From Chloroflexota bacterium (lineage in GTDB: Bacteria > Chloroflexota > Limnocylindria > Limnocylindrales > CSP1-4), in the NCBI GenBank assembly GCA_021785175.1, contig JAJYGH010000013.1:1-64000 (forward strand): 64,000 bases of DNA. The letters run 5' to 3'. The notes under the pieces are model-generated. The model saw only the letters and a program-made list of their open reading frames with translations, was not told where the DNA came from and did not search any database. Position numbers and translations under genes: made by a program. Positions 34,162-42,825 of this stretch are shown here, piece after piece (the stretch's first letter is position 1; every line of letters starts with the position of its first letter).

Positions 34162-34671
34162 CTACCCCGGCCCTGTGGCCCGTGGCGCCCGGACCGGTCT
34201 CCCGATCGTCCGCCGGACCACGTCCATGACCTCCTCTGTATACGCCGTCGCGTCCCCGGTCTCCACGGCCGTCCGCAGGCAGCCGGCCACGTGGTCCTCG
34301 AGCACGAGCAGCGAGATCGCGTCGACCGCGGCCCGCAGGGCGGCCGTCTGCTGAAGGATGTCGATGCAGTATTCGTCGCGCTCGATCATCCGCGCGATGC
34401 CGCGGACCTGCCCCTCGACGCGCGAGAGCCGGCGCAGCAGTTGCTGCCGATCCTTGTCGTAGCTGTGCCGGAAGTGCGGGTCGGCCGTCGCGCGCGACCC
34501 CGCGCGGTCGGCGTCCGCCTCATCCGTTCCCTCGCCGGTCGCCGTCTCGCGCGTCCCGCCGTCCGCGCCGTTGGCAGCCTCCGCGCCCCGGCCTGCGACG
34601 TGGCCCCCGGCCGCGTCATCCGTGCCGTACGTGCCCTCGTCCTGGTCGTTCGTGTCGATGTCCTCCGCCAC
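34162..34671 (-). CDS. CsoR/FrmR-family metal-sensing repressor with acidic N-terminal extension
   Basis: A 169-residue protein. Residues 72-160 form the CsoR four-helix domain, with Cys102 (EYCIDILQQ), His127 and Cys131 (EDHVAGC). This Cys-His-Cys set is the copper(I) ligand set of CsoR, but also fits other thiol-reactive members. Residues 1-70 are a Gly/Asp/Glu-rich, probably disordered extension not usual in the family. GTG at 34671 has GGGAG nine bases upstream. The upstream ACACTGG repeats are a likely self-operator. No copper ATPase is nearby, so copper as the signal is not proven. Confidence 0.85.
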   Translation of the reverse strand: MAEDIDTNDQDEGTYGTDDAAGGHVAGRGAEAANGADGGTRETATGEGTDEADADRAGSRATADPHFRHSYDKDRQQLLRRLSRVEGQVRGIARMIERDEYCIDILQQTAALRAAVDAISLLVLEDHVAGCLRTAVETGDATAYTEEVMDVVRRTIGRPVRAPRATGPG

Positions 34672-34695
34672 CGCCCGGGCTCCCGATACTCCCCC

Positions 34696-34714
34696 CCAGT
34701 GTGTTGCCAGTGTA
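34696..34714 (-). promoter_or_regulatory. Candidate csoR-type operator and -10
   Basis: ACACTGG occurs twice on the minus strand, at 34713-34707 and 34702-34696, with an 11-base period. A G-tract of seven follows immediately. TACACT (34714-34709), overlapping the first copy, matches the -10 used elsewhere in the window. CsoR-family operators commonly have GC tracts with flanking repeats. No -35 is evident. Confidence 0.45.
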
Positions 34715-34783
34715 CTGCCGGCGAGGCGATCCGGGCCCGTCCGGCGACTCCGCGTGCGCGCCGGAGCGGGTAGACTGGGGCCG

Positions 34784-35497
34784 ATGCACGTCGATCCGAG
34801 GCCGCGGGCCGTCCCGTTTGCGCATGCGAGCGAGGCGGAGCTGGCGCGGATCCTCGACTACTACGGGATCGCGTGGGAGTACGAGCCGCGACCGTTCCCG
34901 ATCCTGTGGAATCTCGACGGGGCCGTCGTCGAGAGCTTCACGCCCGACTTCCACCTCCCGGAGCTCGACCTGTACATCGAGCTCACGACGCTCCGACAGA
35001 GCCTGGTCCGGAAGAAGAACCGGAAGCTCAGGCGGCTGCGCGAGCTGTACCCGGACGTGCGGATCAAGCTGTTCTACGCGCGGGACTTCCGGGCCCTCAT
35101 GCTGAAGTACGGCCGGATCGGGCTGCTGGATTCGCTGTCCGGGGCCGAGGGGCAGGCGACACGGCCGCGGATCGAGGCCGAGCCGGAATCCGGACGAGGG
35201 CGGGCGGAGTCCGCGTCGCCGGCTGCCGCCTCCGCCCCACCGGCTGCTGACGCCGTGATCGGCTCGTTCGGCGAGACCCCGGCCGGTGCCGCGTCGGCGG
35301 GCGACGAAGCGGATGCCCGATCTGGAGATCCGATCGCTCGATCTGCGGCCGGGATCCGAACTGCGGCGTGCGAGCCCGTCGGCGCCGACGGGGACGGGGA
35401 TCGGGCGGGCAATCCGCCGCCGAGGGCGGCACGTGGAGGAGGGGATCGACGCCGCGGGGCCCGGCGAGCCCGTGCTCCGCAGGCGTCGCGGGCATGA
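34784..35497 (+). CDS. Possible PD-(D/E)XK nuclease-fold protein with disordered tail
   Basis: A 237-residue protein whose first 115 residues are well structured. A helix (EAELARILDYYGI) is followed by WEYEP, then FTPDFHLPELDLYIELTT with P54-D55 and E66-L-T68. A basic helix (RKKNRKLRRLRELYP), then IKLFYARDF, follow. This order resembles the restriction-endonuclease fold, with Thr in place of the usual Lys. It may therefore be inactive or use a migrated Lys (77/78). Residues 120-237 are Ala/Pro/Gly/Arg-rich. TAGACT at 34771-34776 predicts a start at 34783, so the message is effectively leaderless. hpt follows after 23 bases. Confidence 0.65.
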   Translation: MHVDPRPRAVPFAHASEAELARILDYYGIAWEYEPRPFPILWNLDGAVVESFTPDFHLPELDLYIELTTLRQSLVRKKNRKLRRLRELYPDVRIKLFYARDFRALMLKYGRIGLLDSLSGAEGQATRPRIEAEPESGRGRAESASPAAASAPPAADAVIGSFGETPAGAASAGDEADARSGDPIARSAAGIRTAACEPVGADGDGDRAGNPPPRAARGGGDRRRGARRARAPQASRA

Positions 35498-35520
35498 CCT
35501 GTCGGAGGGGCTGAGAGCGA

Positions 35521-36081
35521 ATGCGCATGCCGGACCTCGTCGCCGACGTCGCGAGCATCCTGCTGACCGAGGAGCAGATCCATCAGCGGGTGCTCGAGCT
35601 GGGCAGCGTCATCTCGACGGACTACCAGGGCCGCGAGGTGACGCTGGTGAGCGTGCTCAAGGGCTCCCTCCCGTTCATGGCCGACCTCATGCGCGCGATC
35701 TCGATTCCGGTTTCGATCGACCTCATGGAGGTCAGCTCGTACGGCGGCACGACCACGGAATCGTCCGGGCTCGTGCGGATCCTGAAGGACCTCAGCAAAC
35801 CGATCGAAGGGCGTCACGTGCTCGTCGTCGAGGACATCATCGACACGGGGCTCACGCTGAACTACCTGTCCGGCTACCTGCGCGGCAAGAACCCGAGCTC
35901 GCTCCACATCTGCACCCTGCTCGACAAGCCCGCACGCCGGCTGGTCGACATCCCGATCGACTACCTGGGGTTCACCATTCCCGACCAGTTCGTCATCGGG
36001 TACGGCCTCGACTACGGCGAGTACTACCGGAACCTGCCGTTCATCGGCGTGCTGCGGCCCGAGGTCTACACGACGCCATGA
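35521..36081 (+). CDS. hpt: Hypoxanthine phosphoribosyltransferase
   Basis: A 186-residue purine salvage enzyme that converts hypoxanthine and guanine with PRPP to IMP and GMP. The PRPP loop VLVVEDIIDTGLTL (about residues 100-113) is intact, with SVLKGSLPFMADL earlier and a flexible-loop region SSYGGTTTESSG. DYLGFTIPDQFVIGYGLDY is the typical C-terminal half. GGAGGGG precedes the ATG. The stop overlaps the next ATG (ATGA). Confidence 0.95.
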   Translation: MRMPDLVADVASILLTEEQIHQRVLELGSVISTDYQGREVTLVSVLKGSLPFMADLMRAISIPVSIDLMEVSSYGGTTTESSGLVRILKDLSKPIEGRHVLVVEDIIDTGLTLNYLSGYLRGKNPSSLHICTLLDKPARRLVDIPIDYLGFTIPDQFVIGYGLDYGEYYRNLPFIGVLRPEVYTTP

Positions 36082-36494
36082 ACCGTCGATCGCTCGGGCG
36101 CGGCCGGCTCGTCATCGGGGCTGGGGCGGTCCTCGCGCTCGTTGGCTGCCTGTTCCCCTGGGGTCAGACGGCCGGCGTCGGGCTGCCGCCCGAGTCCACC
36201 GGCGCCTTCGACGGCTTCGGCATCCTCGTGTTCGTGGCCGCCATCGGCCTGCTCGCCCTGATCGCGCTGCCGTATGCCGCGGGCGATCAGCCGATCGGGC
36301 TCGATCGACCCCTGGCGTTCGTGATCGTCGGCGCCGTCGGGGTGATCGGGTTCCTGCTGAAGCTCATCCAGATCCTCGGAGCCGGCCTGCTCGCGTTGCC
36401 GGACAAGGGGCTCGGGCTCTGGGTCGCCGCCGTGGGGCTCGTCATCGTCATCTGGGGCCTTGCCGAGATGGCCGCGGAGCACCCGCGGGCCTGA
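36078..36494 (+). CDS. Small membrane protein, four predicted helices
   Basis: A 138-residue hydrophobic protein with membrane segments at roughly 12-28, 45-64, 78-97 and 112-128. The first segment contains GCLFPWG. It has no recognised domain. ATG overlaps the hpt stop, so it is translationally coupled, a link probably due to packing rather than function. Confidence 0.75.
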   Translation: MNRRSLGRGRLVIGAGAVLALVGCLFPWGQTAGVGLPPESTGAFDGFGILVFVAAIGLLALIALPYAAGDQPIGLDRPLAFVIVGAVGVIGFLLKLIQILGAGLLALPDKGLGLWVAAVGLVIVIWGLAEMAAEHPRA

Positions 36495-36538
36495 TCCGTC
36501 TGGCCATCCGCGGCGCTGGTGCCGGACGGGGAGAGCCA

Positions 36539-36904
36539 TCACCAGGGCTTCACGATCGCGACCAGGATCAGGACCGCGGCGACGATCGTGACCACCAGTG
36601 GCTGACGGCTGGTCGAGGTGCGGCCGACGTGGAGGCGCGCGGCGAGCGGCCGTCGATCGTCGCTCCCAGCAGCGGCGGACGCCGCGAGCGACGAGACGAG
36701 GTCGGCGAGGCCGCCACCGGCCAAGGGCGATTCCGTGGGTGCCGCCCACGCCTCCAGGGGATCGATGGCGGCGTCGTCGGGGTGCCCGCGTGCGGCCTGC
36801 TCGCGGCGCTCGAAACCTCGGAACCGCCGCGCCCCGAGGCGCGTGACGGTGACCGGTTGCGCGGCAACGGCGTCTGGGCCGTGGAGGTCGGCGGGGTCGG
36901 GCAA
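36539..36904 (-). CDS. Putative tail-anchored small protein
   Basis: A 121-residue frame from a TTG start with GAGG upstream. The N-terminal 95 residues are Ala/Pro/Arg-rich and weakly informative. Residues 100-118 (PLVVTIVAAVLILVAIV) form one clear membrane helix, followed by KPW. A clean C-terminal helix is unlikely in a GC-rich shadow frame, which is my main support. It converges with the preceding gene. Function unknown. Confidence 0.45.
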   Translation of the reverse strand: MPDPADLHGPDAVAAQPVTVTRLGARRFRGFERREQAARGHPDDAAIDPLEAWAAPTESPLAGGGLADLVSSLAASAAAGSDDRRPLAARLHVGRTSTSRQPLVVTIVAAVLILVAIVKPW

Positions 36905-37111
36905 TGGGAACCTCGCGGGCGTCTCTGAGGAATGCCCGCAAGGTGCGCCGGCGGATGAAGCCAGACCGTAAAGCGTTGCGCTGGGCGCCTATCAGGTGTC
37001 TCGGCACGCGTGGAGGCACCGCGGGCCGGCGGCCCGCCGCACGACACGGCCGGCAGCGCCCGGCGCATTCCCGCCGTTCGCGGCCCCGCGGCGTCGGGGC
37101 CCCCTCCGCGG

Positions 37112-37462
37112 TCAGATCTCCCCGAGGTACGCCTTCCGCACGGTCTCGTTCTGCCGCAGCTCGGATGCCGTGCCCGACAGCACCACCCGCCCGGTCTGCA
37201 GCACGTAGCCGCGGTTCGCCACGGACAGGGCCTGCAGCGCGTTCTGCTCGACGAGCAGGATCGTCATGCCCTGCTGGTTGATCTCGCGGATGATCCCGAA
37301 GATCTGCTGGACGAGCAGCGGCGACAGGCCGAGCGAGGGCTCGTCGAGGAGCAGGACCCGCGGCCGACACATGAGCGCGCGCCCGATCGCGAGCATCTGC
37401 TGCTCACCGCCCGAGAGCGTGCCCCCGTTCTGCCGCGCCCGTTCCTTCAGCCGGGGGACCAC
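37112..37462 (-). pseudogene. livF: C-terminal fragment of a branched-chain amino acid ABC ATPase (livF)
   Basis: About 117 residues read as the second half of LivF: PRLKERARQNGGTLSGGEQQ, then Walker B VLLLDEPSLGLSP, His switch LLVEQN and the usual C-terminus AYLGEI. The Walker A loop, Q-loop and first 115 residues are missing. The sequence upstream of 37462 is unrelated in every frame I could read. No other liv genes are in the window. It is most likely a remnant of a deletion or rearrangement; an assembly join is the alternative. Confidence 0.8.
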
Positions 37463-37732
37463 GCGTGAGGCCACAAGACCGCGCCGCCGGGGGACCCGAC
37501 GCCGAACGGAGGAGGAGTGAGGCCGCGGGCAAGCAACGCTCGCGCCGCGGGGCCCGCTCCTCATCGAGCCCAGCTTCGAGACGACCGACCACTCGCGGCC
37601 TTGATGCCATCAATCGATGGGTTAGCGTAGGATATGGAAAGGCGGCAGTAATGCAAGTCCGAGCGCCCCGGTGGCTGGCTGCAGGCCGGCCGAGCCGGTG
37701 CGGCGCCCGGGGCCGAAGTCGGAGCAGCGGCC

Positions 37733-38245
37733 TTGGCCACTGCGGTCGACGCCGAACGCCACCTCGAGGTATCGCTCGCCATCGTGCAGTACCAGGTCCG
37801 CACAGCCCGGATCACGGACGTCGACCGCATCGTGGACATGCTCGGCGCCGCGCTCCGATGCCCGGACGACGGTCGGCCAGCCCCGCGCTCGTCCGACCTG
37901 CTCCGGCAGATGATCGATCTTCCGCACGCCGTCGTCGTCGTCGCCGAGTCGGGCCGCCGCGTGACGGGCGCCGGCATCATGGCGCTGCGGCCCAGCGTTT
38001 CGCTCGGCGGCATGGTCGGCACGATCGACGTGCTGCCCGTCGATCCGGCATCGCCGCCCGCAGCGGTCCGCGAGACGCTCCTGGAGGAGCTGCTCCGGTC
38101 GGCACGGAACAAGGGCTGCGTGGCGGTCGAGGGGGTATCTCCGGACGATCCGGTGGAGCGGGAGCGCTGGGTCGAACACGGCTTTGTCGAATCCGAGTCC
38201 CGCATGGTCCGGTCCCTCGCGCCCGTCGGCGCGCGCCCGGCATGA
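37733..38245 (+). CDS. GNAT-like acetyltransferase
   Basis: A 170-residue protein. The core reads YQVRTARITDVDRIVDML (beta1-alpha1 of GNAT) and GTIDVLPVDPASPPAAVRETLLEELL (beta4 and acetyl-CoA loop, poorly conserved). It ends with RWVEHGFVES. Start is uncertain: TTG 37733 has GGAG at eight bases, while GTG 37784 would remove 17 residues and begin right at the core. Substrate unknown. The less GC-rich stretch 37595-37655 upstream probably holds its promoter, though I see no clean hexamer pair. Confidence 0.65.
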   Translation: MATAVDAERHLEVSLAIVQYQVRTARITDVDRIVDMLGAALRCPDDGRPAPRSSDLLRQMIDLPHAVVVVAESGRRVTGAGIMALRPSVSLGGMVGTIDVLPVDPASPPAAVRETLLEELLRSARNKGCVAVEGVSPDDPVERERWVEHGFVESESRMVRSLAPVGARPA

Positions 38246-38333
38246 CATCGTCTCCCGTCGCCTCGCACGTTCATGTGCACGGCACGGGCATCCGGCCCGC
38301 TGCGGTGGAGCCGGAACTGAACAGGAGACTTGC

Positions 38334-40496
38334 GTGAGCAAGAACGTCGCCGTCTTCGTCGACGTCGCGAACATCTTCTACGCCGCCAAGGCGGCTGGCG
38401 TGGACATCGACTACGTGACCCTGCTGAAGGCGGCGAGCGCCGGCCGGGACCTCGTCCGGGCGTACGCGTACACCGGGCTCGATCCGGAGAACGAGAACCA
38501 GCGGCAGTTCCACGCGTTCCTCAACCGGAACGGGTACAAGGTCGTCAGCAAGGACATCCGGAAGTACGGCGACGGGAAGGTCAAGGCGAACCTCGACATC
38601 GAGCTCGTGGTCGACCTGATGCGGACCTCCGGGAACCTCGACATCGCGGTCGTGGTGTCAGGCGACGGGGATTTCGCGCCCGCCATCCGCGCCGTGCAGC
38701 AGACCGGCGTCCGAGTCGAGGTCATCAGCTTTCGCGGCAACACGAGCTCCGACCTCATCGACGTGGCCGATGTCTTCACCGACATCACCCAGATCGCACG
38801 CGTCGAGCGATCGTCGCGCAGCGGCCGGCGGGTCGCCGCCGAGGAAGAGGATCTCTCGATGACCGAGGTGCCCGACAAGGAGACCGAGGGTGCCTCCCGC
38901 CGGCGACGTGGACGCCGCGGCGAGTGGCGTGAGGGTCGCGAGGGATACGGGCGCGAGGAGCGCAGGCGGGAGCGCCCCGCCGCTGCCGCTGCCGTCGCGG
39001 CTCCGGTGGCCGCTGCGGCGAGCGGTGCCGCGGGTGGCGCGCTCGTCGTGCTTCCCGGCGAGAAGCTCAGCAAGGCGGCCGTCGTCGTGCCGCCTGCGCT
39101 CGACGAGGACGTCGAGGCCGCCGAGGAGGTCGAGGGCGTCGCGACGGTGGCGGAAGCCGCCGAGGAGGCTGCCGGCCAGGGCCAGGAGGGCGGCCGTCGC
39201 CGCCGCCGGCGGCGCGGCGGTCGCGGTCGCGGTCGGGGTCGCGGCCAGGAAGGGGCTGCCGAGGCAGGGGTCCCGGGCGAAGAGGTCGAGTCCGAGGCCG
39301 AGGAGACGCTCGAGGCCGAGGCGCCGCGGGTGCCCCAGCACTCCACGTTCGGCTCCGTGTGGGACAGCCAGCTCGGGATGCCGAGCGCTCCGGTCGCCGC
39401 GTCCGGCGAGCTTTCCGACGAGGAGCTCGAGGAGCCCGAGATCCCGGAGTACCTGCTGACGGAGCGCCGCCAGCGCGGGTCGCGTGGCGCACGGCCGATG
39501 GGCGGGCGCGGCGGCCGAGGGCCGCGCGGCACATACCAGCAGGCGATCGAACGCGAGCGCTTCGGTCGCGGCGGGATGCAGACGGGGCGCCCGATGCGCG
39601 GCGGCGAGCGCGGCCCTCGGCCGCAGTTCGAGCGGCCGGAGCGGAACCGGCCGGCGCGTCAGCCGCAGATCGAGGAACGGCCCGAGGCAGTGACCTCGGG
39701 CGGAGGCGCCGAGCCGTGGAGCGAGGTGCCGCCGGAGGTGGCCGAGCTGCTGCGTGCCGAGATGGCCCGCCGGACCGGACGACCGCAGGGCGAGGCCGGG
39801 GCGCGGCGAGAGCCCACCCAGTCGACCGGCGGACCGGCGGCGATCGGCGAGACTGCCGCGGCGCAGCCTGTGCCCGAGGCGGTGACGCCCGCGCCGGGAC
39901 ACGACAATGGTGCCGCAGCACCGGCCGGGGAGCTCGCTGCCCGAGCCGTGACCGCCGGACGTGGGCGGGGCCGCGGAGGACGCACTCGTCGTGTCGAGGC
40001 CGAGCCCGCAGGCGAGGCCGGGACGCCCGGGGCCGTCCTCGCCTCCGAGGCCGAGCCCGGCACGGTGGAGCAGGCATCTGCTCGGGCGGATTCCGCGCCG
40101 GCTCGCCGCACCCGCCGGCGGACGGCTCCCGCGGAGGCAGGCGCTGCCGACGCCGAGGGCGGAGCCGCGGAGGCCGCGCCCGCTCGCCGAGGCCGGCGAA
40201 CGGCAGCCGGTGAAACGGCAGCGGCGGCTTCGGGCGAGACGGGGGCTGCCGGCGCAGAGCCCGTGAGGCGCCGCGGACGGCGAGCGGCCGGTGAAGCGGG
40301 CACGGCTGCCGGAGTCGAAACGGAGGGCGCACCCGCCGCGACCGCAGCCGCTGCCGGTGAGAAGACGGCGGCCCCGCGACGCCGGGCGCGGCGCGCCGCT
40401 GCCGCCACCGAGACAGAGCCGGGGGCCCAGCCCGAGCCGGGGGTGGAGCCGGCGCCGCGCCGGCGCACGCGGCGCACGAGCGCCGAGGAGGCCTGA
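38334..40496 (+). CDS. NYN-domain (LabA-like) putative ribonuclease with long R/G-rich disordered tail
   Basis: A 720-residue protein from GTG 38334 (AGGAG eight bases upstream). Residues 1-155 are a NYN/PIN-like nuclease domain with the acidic residues expected for metal binding: AVFVDVANIFY, KANLDIELVVDLM and VVVSGDGDFAPAI. The rest is low complexity. There is an acidic block (about 240-285), basic RGG/RGRG clusters (about 285-300 and 375-435), and alternating Ala/Glu stretches with RRRGRR-type repeats to the end. Such tails bind RNA and scaffold proteins, as in the C-terminus of RNase E. A role in RNA turnover is the best inference. It is followed at nine bases by holB. Confidence 0.85.
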   Translation: MSKNVAVFVDVANIFYAAKAAGVDIDYVTLLKAASAGRDLVRAYAYTGLDPENENQRQFHAFLNRNGYKVVSKDIRKYGDGKVKANLDIELVVDLMRTSGNLDIAVVVSGDGDFAPAIRAVQQTGVRVEVISFRGNTSSDLIDVADVFTDITQIARVERSSRSGRRVAAEEEDLSMTEVPDKETEGASRRRRGRRGEWREGREGYGREERRRERPAAAAAVAAPVAAAASGAAGGALVVLPGEKLSKAAVVVPPALDEDVEAAEEVEGVATVAEAAEEAAGQGQEGGRRRRRRRGGRGRGRGRGQEGAAEAGVPGEEVESEAEETLEAEAPRVPQHSTFGSVWDSQLGMPSAPVAASGELSDEELEEPEIPEYLLTERRQRGSRGARPMGGRGGRGPRGTYQQAIERERFGRGGMQTGRPMRGGERGPRPQFERPERNRPARQPQIEERPEAVTSGGGAEPWSEVPPEVAELLRAEMARRTGRPQGEAGARREPTQSTGGPAAIGETAAAQPVPEAVTPAPGHDNGAAAPAGELAARAVTAGRGRGRGGRTRRVEAEPAGEAGTPGAVLASEAEPGTVEQASARADSAPARRTRRRTAPAEAGAADAEGGAAEAAPARRGRRTAAGETAAAASGETGAAGAEPVRRRGRRAAGEAGTAAGVETEGAPAATAAAAGEKTAAPRRRARRAAAATETEPGAQPEPGVEPAPRRRTRRTSAEEA

Positions 40497-40505
40497 CCGG
40501 CCGCG

Positions 40506-41750
40506 ATGGGCGAGTGGCGGACGCGAGGCCAGCCGCTCGCGCTCGAGACCATCGAGCGAATCGCGTCGCGCGGGAACCTGCCGAACGCGCTGCTGCTCGT
40601 CGGCCCGGCCGGCGCCGGGAAGACGACGCTCGCCCTCGATCTCGCCGCGGTGCTGCTGTGCGGCGCGGCGGATCCCCGCGCGCGGCCGTGCCGCATGTGC
40701 GCCGCGTGCCGGCGCCTCGATCACGGCAATCACCCGGACGTCCACCGGCTCGTGCCCTCGGGTGCGGGCCGGCAGGTCCGGATCGGGGACCGGGTCGCGC
40801 CGGAGCCCGGCACCGTCCGCTCGCTGATCCACGAGCTCGCGCTCGCCCCTTCGGAGGGCGGGTGGCGCATCGCGATCGTCGAGGAGGCGGAGCGCATCAA
40901 CGAGGACGCCCAGAACGCCCTGCTGAAGCTCCTCGAGGAGCCGCCGGAGCGAACGGTGCTCGTCCTCTGCGCCGCGGACGAGGATCGCCTTCTGCCGACC
41001 GTGCGATCGCGCGGCTTCCGTGTCCGGCTGGGCCCCGTGCCCGCGGACGCGATCGCGGCTCTGCTGGTCGAGCGCGGTGCCGCCGACGCGTCACGTGCGA
41101 CGGCGCTGGCCCGGCGCTCGCGCGGTCGTCCCGGTGTCGCGCTCTCACTTGCCGCCTCGCCCGACACGGTCCTGCTCGAGCAGCGGCTCGAGCGCGAGAT
41201 CCTCGACCTCGCACGGCAGGGCCCGTCGGTGCGGCTTGCCGCGGCCGCGGACCTGTTCCGGTCCGGCGATCAGCTCGCGTCCGGGCTCCTGCCGGCCCAG
41301 GCCCCGGGCGTGGGCGGGTCGATGGCGGCGTCCGCCGGCGCCTCGAGTGCCTCCGGCGGCGAGGGAGATGCGGGCCTGGCCGCGGGAGGGCGGGGTGCCC
41401 GCGTCTCGCGGACCCGGACCCCGAGGGATCCGCAGGACGAGGTCACCGGCGAAGGGGCGCGTGACCGGCAGGCGCCTGCCGCTCGCCGGGCCGCGCTGCT
41501 CGCCCTGGGGGAGATCTGGCGCGCGGTCGCGCGGGACCTTGCGCTGGCGTCGCACGGCTGCCGTGCGGAGCTCGCGCACGTCGACCTGCTGGAGGAGATC
41601 GTGGCGCTCTCGGCCTGTCTGCCCGCCGGGGCGGCCGAACGCTTCCTCGCCCGCCTCGACGCCACCCTCGACGCCGCGCAGCGGAACGCGAACCCGGAGA
41701 TCGCCCTCGACGTCCTGCTGCTCGCGTGGCCGAGCGCACGCGCCGCGTGA
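40506..41750 (+). CDS. holB: DNA polymerase III subunit delta prime
   Basis: A 414-residue clamp-loader subunit. Walker A is VGPAGAGKTTLA (32-43). A zinc module uses Cys residues around CRMCAACRRLDHGNHPD, and ALLKLLEEPP forms the sensor region. SRGFRVRL stands where the SRC motif of active clamp-loader ATPases would be. Delta prime is the stator and need not hydrolyse ATP. A Gly/Ser/Ala-rich insertion (about 255-315) separates it from the C-terminal collar domain. It acts in loading the sliding clamp at the replication fork. Confidence 0.92.
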   Translation: MGEWRTRGQPLALETIERIASRGNLPNALLLVGPAGAGKTTLALDLAAVLLCGAADPRARPCRMCAACRRLDHGNHPDVHRLVPSGAGRQVRIGDRVAPEPGTVRSLIHELALAPSEGGWRIAIVEEAERINEDAQNALLKLLEEPPERTVLVLCAADEDRLLPTVRSRGFRVRLGPVPADAIAALLVERGAADASRATALARRSRGRPGVALSLAASPDTVLLEQRLEREILDLARQGPSVRLAAAADLFRSGDQLASGLLPAQAPGVGGSMAASAGASSASGGEGDAGLAAGGRGARVSRTRTPRDPQDEVTGEGARDRQAPAARRAALLALGEIWRAVARDLALASHGCRAELAHVDLLEEIVALSACLPAGAAERFLARLDATLDAAQRNANPEIALDVLLLAWPSARAA

Positions 41751-41757
41751 GCGAACC

Positions 41758-42054
41758 ATGACGACCCGATCCGTCGAGGCGACCGTGCGTGGCGTCGTCC
41801 AGGGCGTCGGGTTCCGCTGGTTCGCCGCGCGCGCCGCGAGCGCGGCGCGCGTCTCCGGCTGGGTGCAGAACCAGCCTGACGGGTCGGTGCTCGTGGTGGC
41901 GGAGGGCGACGTGGCGGCGATCGAATCGCTCCTCGAGGCGCTGCGAGAGGGGCCGCCCGGAGCCTGGGTGTCGGACGTGGACGTTACCGAGATGCCGGAG
42001 CGCGGCATCCGGGGCGGCTTCGAGATCCGGGCCGGGGCACACCGCGGCGACTGA
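41758..42054 (+). CDS. acyP: Acylphosphatase
   Basis: A 98-residue acylphosphatase, the usual size. The phosphate loop GVVQGVGFRWF has the essential Arg (residue 20), and GWVQNQPDGSV has the essential Asn. It hydrolyses carboxyl phosphates such as acetyl phosphate and 1,3-bisphosphoglycerate. ATG lies eight bases past the holB stop, without a strong Shine-Dalgarno. Confidence 0.95.
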   Translation: MTTRSVEATVRGVVQGVGFRWFAARAASAARVSGWVQNQPDGSVLVVAEGDVAAIESLLEALREGPPGAWVSDVDVTEMPERGIRGGFEIRAGAHRGD

Positions 42055-42183
42055 CGCCGTCTCGACCTCCCCCGAAGCGGATGACGCGCCATCTCGATCG
42101 TCCGCGGCGGCGACTGAAGCTCGCGCGAAAGCAGCGCGCGCCCCGCGCCCGCGCACGCGACACGCCCCATCGGGTACTTATCG

Positions 42184-42759
42184 GTGTGGAGGTGGTCCAC
42201 GGACGGGTTCGTACGCAGCTGGTGGGTGCTCGCCCTGCGCGGCATCCTCGCGATCGTCTTCGGCATCGCCGCGCTCTTCTGGCCCGGGCTCACGCTCGTC
42301 GTCCTCGTGACGCTGTTCGGCCTGTACGCGATCGTCGACGGCGTCGCGGCGATCGCGTCTGTCGCGACGCATCGCGAGCGGGGCCGCTGGTGGGTCGTGC
42401 TTGCGGAGGGGATTCTCGGGATCGGCGCCGGGGTCGTCGCGCTGCTCGTGCCGGGAATCACCGCCGTCGCGCTGGTGCTGCTGATCGGTGCCTGGGCGAT
42501 CCTGACGGGGGTCATGGAGGTCGCGGCGGCGTTCCGGCTCCGGCTCGAGATGGAGGACGAGTGGCTGCTGGGTCTGGCCGGCATCCTCTCCGTCGTGTTC
42601 GGTGCCGGCCTCGTGATCTTCCCCGGTGCAGGCGCACTCGCACTGGTCGTGGTCATCGGCGCCTACTCGATCCTGTTCGGGATCGCGATGCTGCTGCTCG
42701 GCCTCAGGATGCGGGCGCTCGGCCGGATCGGGGGCCCCGGACTCGGGCTCCCGATCTAG
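42184..42759 (+). CDS. HdeD family membrane protein
   Basis: A 191-residue protein with six membrane helices in three pairs. The internal repeat GILAIVFGIAALFWPG, GILGIGAGVVALLVPG, GILSVVFGAGLVIFPG is typical of HdeD, linked to acid resistance in enteric bacteria but of unknown role elsewhere. The GTG start at 42184 follows GGGTACTTATCG closely, which leaves no room for a Shine-Dalgarno and suggests a short or absent leader. Confidence 0.88.
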   Translation: MWRWSTDGFVRSWWVLALRGILAIVFGIAALFWPGLTLVVLVTLFGLYAIVDGVAAIASVATHRERGRWWVVLAEGILGIGAGVVALLVPGITAVALVLLIGAWAILTGVMEVAAAFRLRLEMEDEWLLGLAGILSVVFGAGLVIFPGAGALALVVVIGAYSILFGIAMLLLGLRMRALGRIGGPGLGLPI

Positions 42760-42825
42760 CGCTTCCTCTCGGGAGCGGGGACCGGGACCCGGGTGTCGAC
42801 CACGCGCCCGCGACGGGCACAGCGG

